Positions 42,285 through 53,528 of a DNA stretch of 64,000 nucleotides are shown piece after piece. A program made the position numbers and the translations under genes. The DNA comes from Ascarosepion bandense. Its lineage: Eukaryota; Mollusca; Cephalopoda; Sepiida; Sepiidae. Numbering within the stretch: the stretch's first letter is position 1; each line of letters starts with the position of its first letter. The stretch covers positions 2,578,501 to 2,642,500 of the forward strand of contig JBBBDQ010001918.1 in NCBI GenBank assembly GCA_037127315.1, in the 5' to 3' direction. The notes under the pieces were generated by a model. It worked only from the letters and a program-made list of their open reading frames with translations, had not been told where the DNA came from and ran no database searches.

Positions 42285-43390
42285 ATGGTTGTGCAAGCAC
42301 GAAGTCAAATGTCATCGCTGCCGGGGTTTTTGTTGATGACACTAAAGTTTGAGCTCTCTAAAGAATTGATGAAGATGCTTGGCAGCCTCGATATATTTGG
42401 GAAAAACCTAAGAGTAATCAAGAATCTCTACTGGCAGCAAACTGCCTGCATACGGACAGGTAACGAATTCAACAATTATACTAAGATTGAAAGGGGCATA
42501 AGACAAGGGTTTGTCTTTTCAGTGGATCTATTCAACTTATACAGCGAGACTATTCTGAGAACCCTAGAAGTTATGCCAGGATTCGTCATTGGAGACCACA
42601 ATTTAAACAATATAAGGTACGCAGATGATACAGTGCTGATAGCAGACAGAAAGAAAGCTACAAGACCTTTTACAGAAAGTAGCTAACGAGAGTGACAAGA
42701 AAGGACTACATATAAACTGTAAGAAAACTAAATGCATGGTCATCAGCAAAAAGGATAGCCCAAAATGCCAATTAAGGTGAGGGACTCTAAGATCAAGCAG
42801 GTACAGAAATTTAAATACATAGGAAGTGTTCTAACAGAAGACGGAAAGTGTGACACTGAGATCCGAAGGCGAATTGACATGGCGAAAGAAGCATTCCAGA
42901 AGTTGAGTAAAGTATTAAGAAACATAACAATTTTACTAAAAACAAAGAGGAGAGTACTGGATTGCTATGTGATGTCAGTTCTTCAATATGGCAGTGAATG
43001 TTGGACAAAATCAACAAAGATGAAGGAAAAACTTGAAACAGCTGAAATGTGGTTCTACAGAAGAAAGCTGCGGATATCATGGACCGAGTATGTGAGCAAT
43101 GACGAGGTTTTGGAATGGATGGAGACGAAAAGGAAATTAATACTGAGCATCAGGAAGAGACAACTAAAGTTTATGGGACATGCAATGAGGAAGAGGGGCT
43201 TGGAGAACCTGTTACTAACAGGCCAGATAGAGGGAAAAAGAGACAGGGGAAAGCAGCGGATAACATATTTGAAGGACCTGATCTGGTGGATGACGGAACG
43301 AGGCTGGCATGGTGCAATAAGATGAATCGTGCTAAGAGCCACCAGGGGCAGGTAGTTGTGGAAAGCCATGATCGCCTACTTCCTTAAAGA
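42285..43390 (+). pseudogene. APE-type (RTE-like) LINE RT fragment with YADD
   Basis: MKMLGSLDIFGKNLRVIKNL, ERGIRQGFVFSVDLFNLYSE and NNIRYADDTVLIAD are the fingers/palm motifs, with the YADD catalytic pair retained. Two frameshifts (about 42655 and 42770) cancel each other, and 42765-43325 continues in the first frame through KYIGSVLTEDGKCDTEIRRR, CYVMSVLQYGSECW, WFYRRKLRISWTEYVSN to GQIEGKRDRGKQR. A last shift near 43200 precedes NRAKSHQGQVVVESHDRL. It lacks the endonuclease and the first palm motif. Confidence 0.85.
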
Positions 43391-43478
43391 ACATGGTACA
43401 TAAAAGAAGACCAGAGAAGAAAAATGGTCTGCTCAGCATAGTTGCAGTATAAACCACTGTATGCTAGCGCTGAAAAAA

Positions 43479-43605
43479 TTTAAATGTGACCGAGCAGGCG
43501 TTTGCATCAGGGATTAGCTAGATAACCTTGTAGATTCCATAGACTCCCGAGTGTGATGAATGCTCTCGACTGAAGCGCGCTAGTCTTGGCGTATTTTTTC
43601 ATAAA
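43479..43605 (+). repeat. Left arm of inverted repeat pair (with 47725-47841)
   Basis: TGTGACCGAGCAGG, TTGCATCAGGGATTAGCTAG, TTCCATAGACTCCCGAGT and GCTAGTCTTGGCGTA are all found inverted at 47725-47841, roughly 80% identical by eye. The span between outer ends is about 4.36 kb. Confidence 0.7.
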
Positions 43606-43721
43606 TAATCTAGTCATTCGCTCTAAAAACTTTTTTAGAAGACTTTTTTTTTTGTAAAAACTCTTTTATTTAAAATTGTTTTTCTTACATCTTTTTTGTT
43701 AGTACTTTTCCATCTGTCCTC

Positions 43722-43795
43722 CCAATGCCTGACATCTGAATCCTAGGAGGGCAGTCATGGTTCGAATCCTAGCACTCACTGATTGAAACAATTCA
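43722..43795 (-). repeat. Isolated unit of the 46-bp repeat
   Basis: On the minus strand, GTGAGTGCTAGGATTCGAAC plus CATGACTGCCCTCCTAGGAT is one and a half units of the repeat amplified at 55.9-56.85 kb. Confidence 0.7.
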
Positions 43796-43989
43796 TGTTT
43801 AAAAAAGAGTGAAGAGGGAGGGACGTGATGATGCTAGTGGCAGAAGCTGGCGGGAGGGGGAACAAGTGAGTGAGAAGGGGTTAGTGGACGTTACCGAAGG
43901 AAGATGGATTGGATTCTTTTCTTGAACAAAAGAATCTCACGCGACATTGTTTTTTGGTTGCACTTCCTACCCACAGTTTTTCTTGCTTG

Positions 43990-44980
43990 AATGTCTGGGT
44001 GGGGTGAAGAAAGTGATAAAAGCATCTCTTTTTTTCTTTCTTTTCTCAAATCGATAATTCTTTCTTTCTTTCCATTTGACTTTTGTTTTATTATCATTTT
44101 TTCTTTCTTTTTTAGCTCTGACTTGTTTGACGTTCTTACACCCTCTTTTTTTAAACACCAGATTGTACATTATTATTTAATTCTTTCGTTGTTTTTTTTT
44201 CATCGTTTCTTCTTGAACTATGACTATTTTTTTCGCTGAATTTTGTTTTATTAAGTTCATTCTTTATTCTCCTTTTTTTCTTTTGACTTCCTCTTTATTA
44301 TTTCTATTTTATTTCCTTTTTTTTTTCTTTTTATTTCTTCTTTGTTGACTGTTTTATCATTTTTAAATTCATTCTTTCTTTTCTTTTAACTTTTGTAATA
44401 TCATTCTATCTTCATTCTTTCAATTTTTTTCTTTTTTGATTTTCGTTTTACCATTTCTATCTCCTTTTTCTTTTTCTTTCTTTACTTTTGACTTTTGTTT
44501 GTCGTTCTATCTTCTTTCTTTCTCTTTATTTTTTCTTTCTTTCCTTTTTGACTTATCATTACTATCTTCTTTTTCTCTTTCTTTTTTAAGACTTTTGTTT
44601 ATCATTCTATATTCTTTCTTTCTCTTTATTTTTTCTTTCTTTCCTTTTTGACTTTTGTTTTATCATTTCTATCTTCTTTTTCTTTTTCTTTCTTTACTTT
44701 TGACTTTTGTTTATCATTTCTATCTTCTTTTTCTCTTTCTTTCTTTATTTTTGACTTTTGTTTATCATTTCTATCTTCTTTTTCTCTTTCTTTCTTTATT
44801 TTTGACTTTTGTTTATCATTTCTATCTTCTTTTTCTCTTTCTTTCTCTTTCTTTTGACTTTTATTATTTCCTTGTTTTCTTTCTTGTTGACTTTTGTTTT
44901 ATCATCTTTCTGCTTTTCATTCTTTTTTACTGTCATCTGAAATCTTTCATTCTTTTTTTTTCTTTTCTGCTTGCTAATCA
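43990..44980. repeat. Polypyrimidine tract with 60-bp tandem units
   Basis: TTTC-rich DNA. 44640-44860 has a regular unit of about 60 bp (TTTATCATTTCTATCTTC, TTTTTCTC, TTTGACTTTTG), four or five copies. The GACTTTTGTTTATCATTTCT string resembles the core of the 3-8.5 kb array (GACTTTTGATGTATCATTTC), so the two arrays may share ancestry. Confidence 0.8.
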
Positions 44981-45800
44981 GAGCGTAGGACCAAGCTAAA
45001 CTAATTGAAAAGATAAAAAAGAAAACAGAAGAAGAAAAGGAAGTAGCCAGAGTGACGATTAGCGTTTTGGATCTAATGGAGTCTATAAACTCGGGGAAAT
45101 AAAATGGTCGAATTGAATTCTATTCGATTACTCTTCCTCCACCCTCTCCTACGCTACCTCTCAACAACAACAGTAACAACAACAACAATACAACTACTAC
45201 TAATAATAATAATCTGTCAACCATAGGACGGAAACTGCGATTAAAACAATGATCATGTCACAAAGAATATTTAGAAAATGAAAATAAATTAAGCAGAAAA
45301 TGGTAATGAAGTTAAAACAGCTGAAACTCACTAAAAAAAAAACTCTTAATAAACGTAAAAAGATGAAAATAATGACGATTTTTAGGCGATAAATATTAAT
45401 TTTAACAGTTTTAATAAAATACGAGTTGAAGAGCACTCATAAAACACATCCTTAAAATAAGAAGTATTATCTAGAAAAATGACAGGGGCGATGATGTCTT
45501 AAAAAGTAAAGGATTTTAAATTATAAAGTTTCATTATTAATATGTTGATGATGATTGTTGTTGTTTATATAACTTCCATTGTCATTTGATTTTTCTATCA
45601 TTATTGTTTTCTTTATCCTATTATTATTGTTGTTGTTGCTGTTGTTGTTTATATGAGTTGTATTATTATCGCTTTTATTGTTTTATACTTTTTAATATTT
45701 CATCATCATTATTCATTCATCTCCTCTTCTGATATCTGGGGTACACTCATTTCTTTCCGGATCCTAACAAGAGACATAAGTTCAAAATTAGTTTCATGAT
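44981..45800. other. AT-rich DNA, no gene recognised
   Basis: Short AAC/AAT runs at 45165-45215 and TTG/TTA runs at 45625-45650. No recognised domain. Confidence 0.45.
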
Positions 45801-45814
45801 ATTTTCCACTGGGC

Positions 45815-45839
45815 ATTTAAATATATATATATACATATA

Positions 45840-45870
<31 letters not shown>

Positions 45871-46079
45871 CTATTCATATATTCATATATACATATATAT
45901 ATATATATATCTATTCATATATTCATATATACATATATATATATATATATCTATTCATATATTCATATATACATATATCTATTCATATATACATATATAT
46001 ATACTCATATATACATATATATATTCATATATACATATATATATATACTCATATATACATATATATATATTCATATATA

Positions 46080-46113
<34 letters not shown>

Positions 46114-46158
46114 TATATACATATATATATATGTATACATATATATATATATATATAA
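45815..46158. repeat. (TA)n with interspersed ATTCATATA / ATACATATA units
   Basis: Variant TA array with 49-50-bp internal duplications (45880-45925 repeated at 45928-45975). The Ile/Tyr frame is an artefact. Confidence 0.95.
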
Positions 46159-46608
46159 GAATATATAAGATCATACACATTTTACATCGATAAAGATCCC
46201 ACTAATGTGTGAGCTGTACTTGTAAGTAAAATTGTTTTTGTATTTCTTAAAGGCGTGGGTTACCGGGAATCTCTTCAATGGACATTTATTTCCCCATCAA
46301 TCCAAGTGCTCAAAACACAACTAGAAATGTTGATGTCCTCGTGTAGCACATTTTTGAAATTTTGATTTCAATGAATGTATTGTTATTATTGCTTGTATAC
46401 TTTTTTTATATTATTTCTATCAAAAACACTACGTATTATTACAATTATTTAATTTTTTTGTGATTGTTTAATTATTCTTATTATTATTGGTTTTATAATC
46501 TCCATGAATATTTTCCAGAGAAGAACAGTAGCTCGGAAAGAAAGATGGTGATTCAAGTAAGAAATACAAAGAATATGCGGAAAGTAACACTATTCGTATT
46601 TTTGGAAA
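46159..46608. other. No gene recognised
   Basis: AT-rich sequence. A plus frame from 46464 runs into the Helitron. Confidence 0.4.
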
Positions 46609-47115
46609 CTAGCAGTGTAGCCCGGCGTTGCTCGGGTGTAATGAAAGTTTTAAAAATATTTCACTGTCATGGAGCTCAGACTCAGCTTAAAGAATATTTG
46701 TGTGAACTTTGGTGAGAATCAGATAAAAATTGTAGATTTGTATAAAGGACATACAGACAGATAAACAGACACACACACAAACATCTTGCCTTTTTTAGAT
46801 ATATATAATCGATTTTCTGCACTATTCTCAGAACTGCAACCTTGAAACTTCTGAATGTCGTTTCTTATATCTTTGTCTATGAGTGTATGAAATTTGATTA
46901 AAATCGGACCACTCCTTCTGTTATCCGATTTTCTCGATTATCGATTTTCGATATTTATCCGGGGTACCTCGACATAAAACCTAGCTAAGAACACTCGCAG
47001 ATGCATATAGTACAACAGTGTATATTTTCAAGAAAATCGGTTAAGCCGTTTCGGAGTCTATAGGTAACGGACGGACACACACTGAGACAAAGTTCCATTT
47101 ATAAATAAGTTTAGA
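46609..47115 (-). mobile_element. Non-autonomous Helitron-like element, copy H5 (internally deleted)
   Basis: 3' hairpin CCCGAGCAACGCCGGG, CTACACTG, CTAG at 46609; 5' TC at 47115, with TTAGAT repeats continuing to about 47135. The segment corresponding to the middle of H3 is shortened and partly replaced (46670-46745). Confidence 0.65.
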
Positions 47116-47139
47116 TTAGATTAGATTAGATTTAGATTT

Positions 47140-47611
47140 GTCTGTATTTATTCTGTTACTTATTCAAATCTACCTATTTTGTATTTTTTTTTCGTTTACA
47201 TTAAATATTGATTTTTTTTTTTTATGAAGCGCGAGCGGTTGACGTCTTCGTTGTCTCGTGAGAGTTAAGTTGTCCATAATTTTACAGGTGTGTCCAAGAT
47301 AGCCAAAAAGTGTAAATATAAATTTATAAAACAATATAAATGAATTAAAAAAAAAAACAAAGTATAGAAATTGATACAATGGCCAATCCTGACATTAACA
47401 ATGATTGATTTTTTTTATGATAAAAAAAGAAAAAACTTTAAACAAAACAATCCAGTAAAAAAATATAATCAAATCTGGAAGACAAAAGAAACGGATGTGA
47501 AGTTGTCAAAAGAAAGAAAAATGGTCTCCGTTTCTTCCTGAATTCCGTTCATTAATTCATTTTTTCTTCGCCTCCGTCATCTCCTTCACTTCTTTTTCCT
47601 TTTTTAATTTC

Positions 47612-47657
<46 letters not shown>

Positions 47658-47720
47658 TTCTCTTTTCTAGTAGAATTTTGTCTTCCTCTTTATTACGACT
47701 TACAATTTTTATACTTCTCG
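47140..47720. other. AT-rich DNA with (ATT)n
   Basis: (ATT)n at 47612-47657. No gene recognised elsewhere. Confidence 0.5.
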
Positions 47721-47724
47721 CTTA

Positions 47725-47841
47725 TTTACGCCAAGACTAGCGTTTTACAGTCTAAAACATTCATTATACTCGGGAGTCTATGGAATCTCTAAAATTATCT
47801 AGCTAATCCCTGATGCAAACTCCTGCTCAGTCACATTTTGA
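47725..47841 (-). repeat. Right arm of inverted repeat pair (with 43479-43605)
   Basis: TTACGCCAAGACTAGC, ACTCGGGAGTCTATGGAA, CTAGCTAATCCCTGATGCAA and CCTGCTCAGTCACA mirror the left arm. Confidence 0.7.
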
Positions 47842-48060
47842 TTTTATTATCTATTAATAATACCGACAATATTAATAATGTGACTTTTCGCGCATCCATT
47901 TTCTTCTCTTGCTTTATTCGCCATTTTTTGTTCTTAGCCGCCGTTGTATTCATGGACATAATAAAAGCAATCATAATAAAACAATGAAACAATTCATAGC
48001 ACAATAAGCGCAACGATAATATTAAAAATAATAATACGTTTATGTTAATAATGGATATTT
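47842..48060. other. No gene recognised
   Basis: AT-rich spacer between the inverted-repeat arm and the LINE-tail array. Confidence 0.4.
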
Positions 48061-48061
48061 T

Positions 48062-48700
48062 TTTAATCATATCACCTCAAGCAAGACGATAACGCCACTG
48101 ATGTGCAGGGGCCTACGTAAGAGTGAAAAAATTGGAAAAGAGAAAGCCGGAAACCACGTCCTAAACAGGGAACAAGGGATAAACCTCTTCACCTGTTCAA
48201 TAGACGTGGGTGGAGTGTGAACCGGGCGATAGTTTAGTCTATCTACTCCAATTGAAAAAAAAAGAGTGAGAAGATTGGAAAAGAGAAAGCCGGAAACCAC
48301 ATCCTAAACAGGGAACAAGGGATGAGCCTCTTCACCTCTTCAATAGAGATGGGTGGAGTGTAAACCGGGCGATAGTTTAGTCTATCTACTCCAATCGAAA
48401 AACAAAAAAACAAAAAAAAAGAAAAAGGAGTGAAAAGATTGGAAAAGAGAAAGCCGGAAACCACATCCTAAACAGGGAACAAGGGATGAGCCTCTTCACC
48501 TTTTCAATAGACATGGGTGGAGTGTAAACCGGGCGATAGTTTAGTCTATCTACTCCAATTGAAAACAAACAAAAAAAAGAAAAAGGAGTGAAAAGATTGG
48601 AAAAGAGAAAGCCGGAAACCACATCCTAAACAGGGAACAAGGGATGAGCCTCTTCACCTTTTCAATAGACGTGGGTGGAGTGTGAACCGGGCGATAGTTT
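48062..48700 (-). mobile_element. LINE-tail (T family) array, four units
   Basis: GAT(G/A)A(G/A)CCTC at 48178, 48321, 48485 and 48643: spacing 143, 164 and 158, the differences lying in A-rich linkers. The conserved LINE 3' end is at 48064-48110. At 48700 the sequence switches to GGCTATACTGCTAG, identical to the 3' terminus of the Helitron family. Confidence 0.85.
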
Positions 48701-48784
48701 AGGCTATACTGCTAGTTAAAAATAGAATCGTATATAATAAGGAGTAAATCAGAATTAAAATAATTAAAATAAAGATTAAATTTC

Positions 48785-49040
48785 AAGAGTAACCGCTACT
48801 CCTACTATCAGTTTCTTTTTTAGCATTTCCCTGTGGAACTCCCTTCCCTGACAGCTACAATCTTTAAAAGTTTAAATGCAACGTCGATTGCATCATTTAT
48901 CTTGATACCCGTCTTTTTCTTATCCTTTCTTCGACATCCCCGGTAACTTGCTGCCTCTTTTTTTTCTTTCTTTTTCTCCCCGGTGCACCAGTGGCGGTAC
49001 TGCCTTGCGTGGATGAAGCGATTATAAAAATAAATATTAT
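48785..49040 (+). pseudogene. CR1/Jockey-like LINE C-terminal relic and 3' end
   Basis: Decayed form of RLWNSLP...FKCNV (PVELPSLTATIF, SLNATSIASF), then UTR ending GCACCAGTGGCGGTACTGCC and GATGAAGCGATTATAAAAA. Confidence 0.6.
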
Positions 49041-49089
49041 ATTTATTAAATTAAAAGAAAATAAATAACTATTACTAGAACTTATAGTT

Positions 49090-49440
49090 AAATATTGGTA
49101 GCATTTATGCTAAATTTTTCAGAGTGAACATTGTAGACATTTATAATTAAGCCTATTAGTAAATATTGGTCACGTTCATATTTGTGTCTATAAGTAAATA
49201 CTGGTATTGTTTATATTTGAAACTACAGTTAAACACTTGTCGGTTTTGTAGAGTCTCTAGATAAACACTGGTCATGTTTGTAATTTAGTCAATAGGCAGA
49301 TTTCGTTTTATCTTTATTTTTTTGCTTGAGTCTATAGACTGAATATTGGTCGGGTTTATACTTGAGTTTATAGGAAAACATAAATAGTGTTTCTTCTTGA
49401 ACCTATATGTATACACAGGATTTATATCTGCGTGAACAGG
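49090..49440. repeat. Degenerate satellite monomers, left edge
   Basis: Monomers of about 33-36 bp (GAGTCTATAG, TAAATATTGGTCG types) with strong divergence. They lead into the homogeneous array. Confidence 0.8.
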
Positions 49441-51400
49441 GTGACATTGATCGTGTTGATACTTGTGTCTGTAGACTAAACACTGGTCGGATTTATACGT
49501 GAGTCTATAGGTAAATACCGTTTGCATTTATACGAGTCTATAGGTGTACACATGATTTATATCTGGGTGAACAGGGTGACATTGATCGTGTTTATACTTG
49601 AGTCTGTAGACTGAACACTGGTCGGATTTATACGTGAGTCTATAGGTAAATACCGTTTGCATTTATACGAGTCTATAGGTGTACACATGATTTATATCTG
49701 GGTGAACAGGGTGACATTGATCGTGTTGATACTTGTGTCTGTAGACTAAACACTGGTCGGATTTATACGTGAGTCTATAGGTAAATACCGTTTGCATTTA
49801 TACGAGTCTATAGGTGTACACATGATTTATATCTGGGTGAACAGGGTGACATTGATCGTGTTTATACTTGAGTCTGTAGACTGAACACTGGTCGGATTTA
49901 TACGTGAGTCTATAGGTAAATACCGTTTGCATTTATACGAGTCTATAGGTGTACACATGATTTATATCTGGGTGAACAGGGTGACATTGATCGTGTTGAT
50001 ACTTGTGTCTGTAGACTAAACACTGGTCGGATTTATACGTGAGTCTATAGGTAAATACCGTTTGCATTTATACGAGTCTATAGGTGTACACATGATTTAT
50101 ATCTGGGTGAACAGGGTGACATTGATCGTGTTGATACTTGTGTCTGTAGACTGAACACTGGTCGGATTTATACGTGAGTCTATAGGTAAATACCGTTTGC
50201 ATTTATACGAGTCTATAGGTGTACACATGATTTATATCTGGGTGAACAGGGTGACATTGATCGTGTTGATACTTGTGTCTGTAGACTAAACACTGGTCGG
50301 ATTTATACGTGAGTCTATAGGTAAATACCGTTTGCATTTATACGAGTCTATAGGTGTACACATGATTTATATCTGGGTGAACAGGGTGACATTGATCGTG
50401 TTGATACTTGTGTCTGTAGACTAAACACTGGTCGGATTTATACGTGAGTCTATAGGTAAATACCGTTTGCATTTATACGAGTCTATAGGTGTACACATGA
50501 TTTATATCTGGGTGAACAGGGTGACATTGATCGTGTTGATACTTGTGTCTGTAGACTAAACACTGGTCGGATTTATACGTGAGTCTATAGGTAAATACCG
50601 TTTGCATTTATACGAGTCTATAGGTGTACACATGATTTATATCTGGGTGAACAGGGTGACATTGATCGTGTTGATACTTGTGTCTGTAGACTAAACACTG
50701 GTCGGATTTATACGTGAGTCTATAGGTAAATACCGTTTGCATTTATACGAGTCTATAGGTGTACACATGATTTATATCTGGGTGAACAGGGTGACATTGA
50801 TCGTGTTGATACTTGTGTCTGTAGACTAAACACTGGTCGGATTTATACGTGAGTCTATAGGTAAATACCGTTTGCATTTATACGAGTCTATAGGTGTACA
50901 CATGATTTATATCTGGGTGAACAGGGTGACATTGATCGTGTTGATACTTGTGTCTGTAGACTAAACACTGGTCGGATTTATACGTGAGTCTATAGGTAAA
51001 TACCGTTTGCATTTATACGAGTCTATAGGTGTACACATGATTTATATCTGGGTGAACAGGGTGACATTGATCGTGTTTATACTTGAGTCTGTAGACTGAA
51101 CACTGGTCGGATTTATACGTGAGTCTATAGGTAAATACCGTTTGCATTTATACGAGTCTATAGGTGTACACATGATTTATATCTGGGTGAACAGGGTGAC
51201 ATTGATCGTGATTATACTTGTGTCTGTAGACTAAACACTGGTCGGATTTATACGTAAGTCTATAGGTAAATACCGTTTGCATTAATACGAGTCTATAGGT
51301 GTACACATGATTTATATCTGAGTGAACAAGGTGACATTGATCGTGTTTATACTTGAGTATGTAGACTGAACACTGGTCGGATTTATACGTGAGTCTATAG
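49400..51400. repeat. 135-bp higher-order repeat, 15 copies in perfect register
   Basis: GTGACATTGATCGTG lies at 49441 and then every 135 bp to 51331 with no indel. Each unit consists of four diverged subunits of 29-39 bp, marked by TACTTG(A/T)GTCTGTAG, TACGTGAGTCTATAGG, TACGAGTCTATAGGTG and TATCTGGGTGAACAGG. Early copies alternate two types (TTTATACTTGAGTC..ACTGAAC and TTGATACTTGTGTC..ACTAAAC), an older 270-bp dimer. The monomer resembles the 35-bp unit at 10.3-11.7 kb. Confidence 0.95.
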
Positions 51401-51625
51401 GTAAATATAAGTCGCGTTTTTCTTGAATCTATAGGTATACACAGGATTTATGTTTGAGTGAAGAGGTTAACATTGTCCAGTTTTATAGTTTGTAGATTGA
51501 ACATAGGTCGGATTTATACATGAATTTATGCCTAAATATTTTTCGTATTTCTACTTCATTATTCAGGTAAACATTAGTCGGGTTTATATTAAAATCTATA
51601 AGAACACATTGGCTGTCTGTAATCG
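51400..51625. repeat. Degenerate satellite monomers, right edge
   Basis: Five or six decayed monomers (GAATCTATAGGTATACAC, GTAAACATTAGTCGGG) after the last 135-bp unit. Confidence 0.8.
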
Positions 51626-51880
51626 ATTCTGTAATCATCTACCCAGTCCGTAGCTATTATTTCTTTTGTGGGAAGTGAGTCTTACATCTCTGTGGGGTAA
51701 ACAGGGACATATTCTAGGCCAAGATGAAAGGTATGCATTGTCTTGTTTTAGATGATTTTTGTGTTCATATGAAGGGTCTCCATAACGTCGCTTTACAATT
51801 TAAAAAATATTACAAAAGCAGCTGTTACCTTAATTAGATTTTTTTCACACCCTTGTGTAAATTACTTGTAACACCTGTTT
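51626..51880. other. No gene recognised
   Basis: Unique-looking DNA after the satellite. Confidence 0.4.
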
Positions 51881-51881
51881 T

Positions 51882-52483
51882 ACTTTTCTTTCTTTCACAA
51901 TACGGTGAGTTTTAGACCCACTGAAGTGACAGGGTGTAATCGATTTCTATTTTTTTCCTCAGATTACTTCATTTGCAGTGGTGTGCAGTAGTATAAATCT
52001 ATTTTCAGAGTGCATGATGAAAATTTGTTTGGCCTTGAAAAACATTTTGTCATCCGTTATTGCCTTAGATTTTTATTACACCCAGACATTATTGTTTCGA
52101 TTGTTGGTTAATTGTCCTACGGCCATTTTCTGCAGTATTAAATTATTGTAGTGGAGGTACGCTGCAATGAAGCGTAAAAGTGCATGTAGATTGCACGCTA
52201 AACTGCAAATGGTGTGGAAGACTGCACTCTAAATTTGCACCAGAATATCTATCTATCTATCTATCTATCTATCACTGGGCATCATTCTCTTTCTTTATCT
52301 CTCTCTCTCTCTCTCTCTCTATCACTGGATATTTCTCTCTAATTCTCTTTCTCTCTCTAACGCTTTCCCTATCTATCTATCTATCTATCTATCACTGGGC
52401 ATCATTTTTTTCTTTATCTCTCTCTCTCTATCACTAGATAGTTCTCTCTAATTCCCTCTCTCTCTCTCTCCCTAACTCTTTCC

Positions 52484-52532
<49 letters not shown>

Positions 52533-52616
52533 ACTGGGCATCATTCTCTTTCTTTATCTCCCTTCCTATCACTGGATATTTCTCTCTAATTCTCTCTCTC
52601 TTCCTAACTCTTTCCA

Positions 52617-52665
<49 letters not shown>

Positions 52666-53077
52666 CAGTCCAAAACGTTAAGGAAAATACGGCTGGAAGA
52701 GAAAAACATCTTTACTTTTCTTTCTTTCACAATACGGTCAGTTTTAGACCCACTGAAGTGACAGGGTGTAATCGATTTCTATTTTTTTCCTCAGATTACT
52801 TCATTTGCAGTGGTGTGCAGTAGTATAAATCTATTTTCAGAGAGCATGATGAAAATTTGTTTGGCCTTGAAAAACATTTCGTCATCCGTTATTGCCTTAG
52901 ATTTTTATTACACCCAGACATTATTGTTTCGATTGTTGGTTAATTGTCCTACGGCCATTGTCTGCAGTATTAAATTATTGTAGTGGAGGTACGCTGCAAT
53001 GAAGCGTAAAAGTGCATGTAGATTGCAAGCTAAACTGAAAATGACGTGGAAGACTGCACTCTAAATTTGCACCAGAA

Positions 53078-53121
<44 letters not shown>

Positions 53122-53525
53122 ACTGAGCATCATTCTCTTTCTTTATCTCCATCCCTATCACTGGATATTTCTCTCTAATTCTCTCTCTCCCTAACTCTTT
53201 CCCTATCTATCTATCTATCTATCTCAGTCCAAAACGTAAAGGAAAATACGGTTGGAAGAGAGAAACACCTACTTCACTTTTCTTTCTTTCACAATACGGT
53301 CAGTTTTAGACCCACTGAAGTGACAGGGTGTAATCGATTTCTATTTTTTCCTCAGATTAGTTCATTTGCAGTGGGGTGCAGTAATATGAATCTATTTTCA
53401 GAGTGTATGACGAAATTTGTTTGGCCTTGAAAAAAAATTGCTTCCTCCGTGATTGCGTCAGATTTTTAATCACACCCAGACACTACTGTCTCGATTGTCG
53501 ATTAGTTGGCTTCCGGCCATTGTCT
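51882..53525. repeat. Three direct copies of a 350-bp segment with (CTAT)n and CT tracts
   Basis: TTTCACAATACGGT, CCACTGAAGTGACAGGGTGT and TGTTTGGCCTTGAAAAA start copies at about 51888, 52720 and 53283. The first two run through GTAGTGGAGGTACGCTGCAA to TTTGCACCAGAATATC and then (CTAT)n. The third diverges at about 53500 into the Tc1 fragment. CTAT tracts: 52243-52272, 52370-52393, 52486-52533, 52617-52666, 53080-53120 and 53203-53223. Confidence 0.9.
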
Positions 53526-53528
53526 GCG

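Noticed and set aside
43115..43387. Separate 90-codon gene within the LINE region
   Set aside because: Its end (NRAKSHQG...SHDRL) is the frameshifted C-terminus of the surrounding reverse transcriptase.
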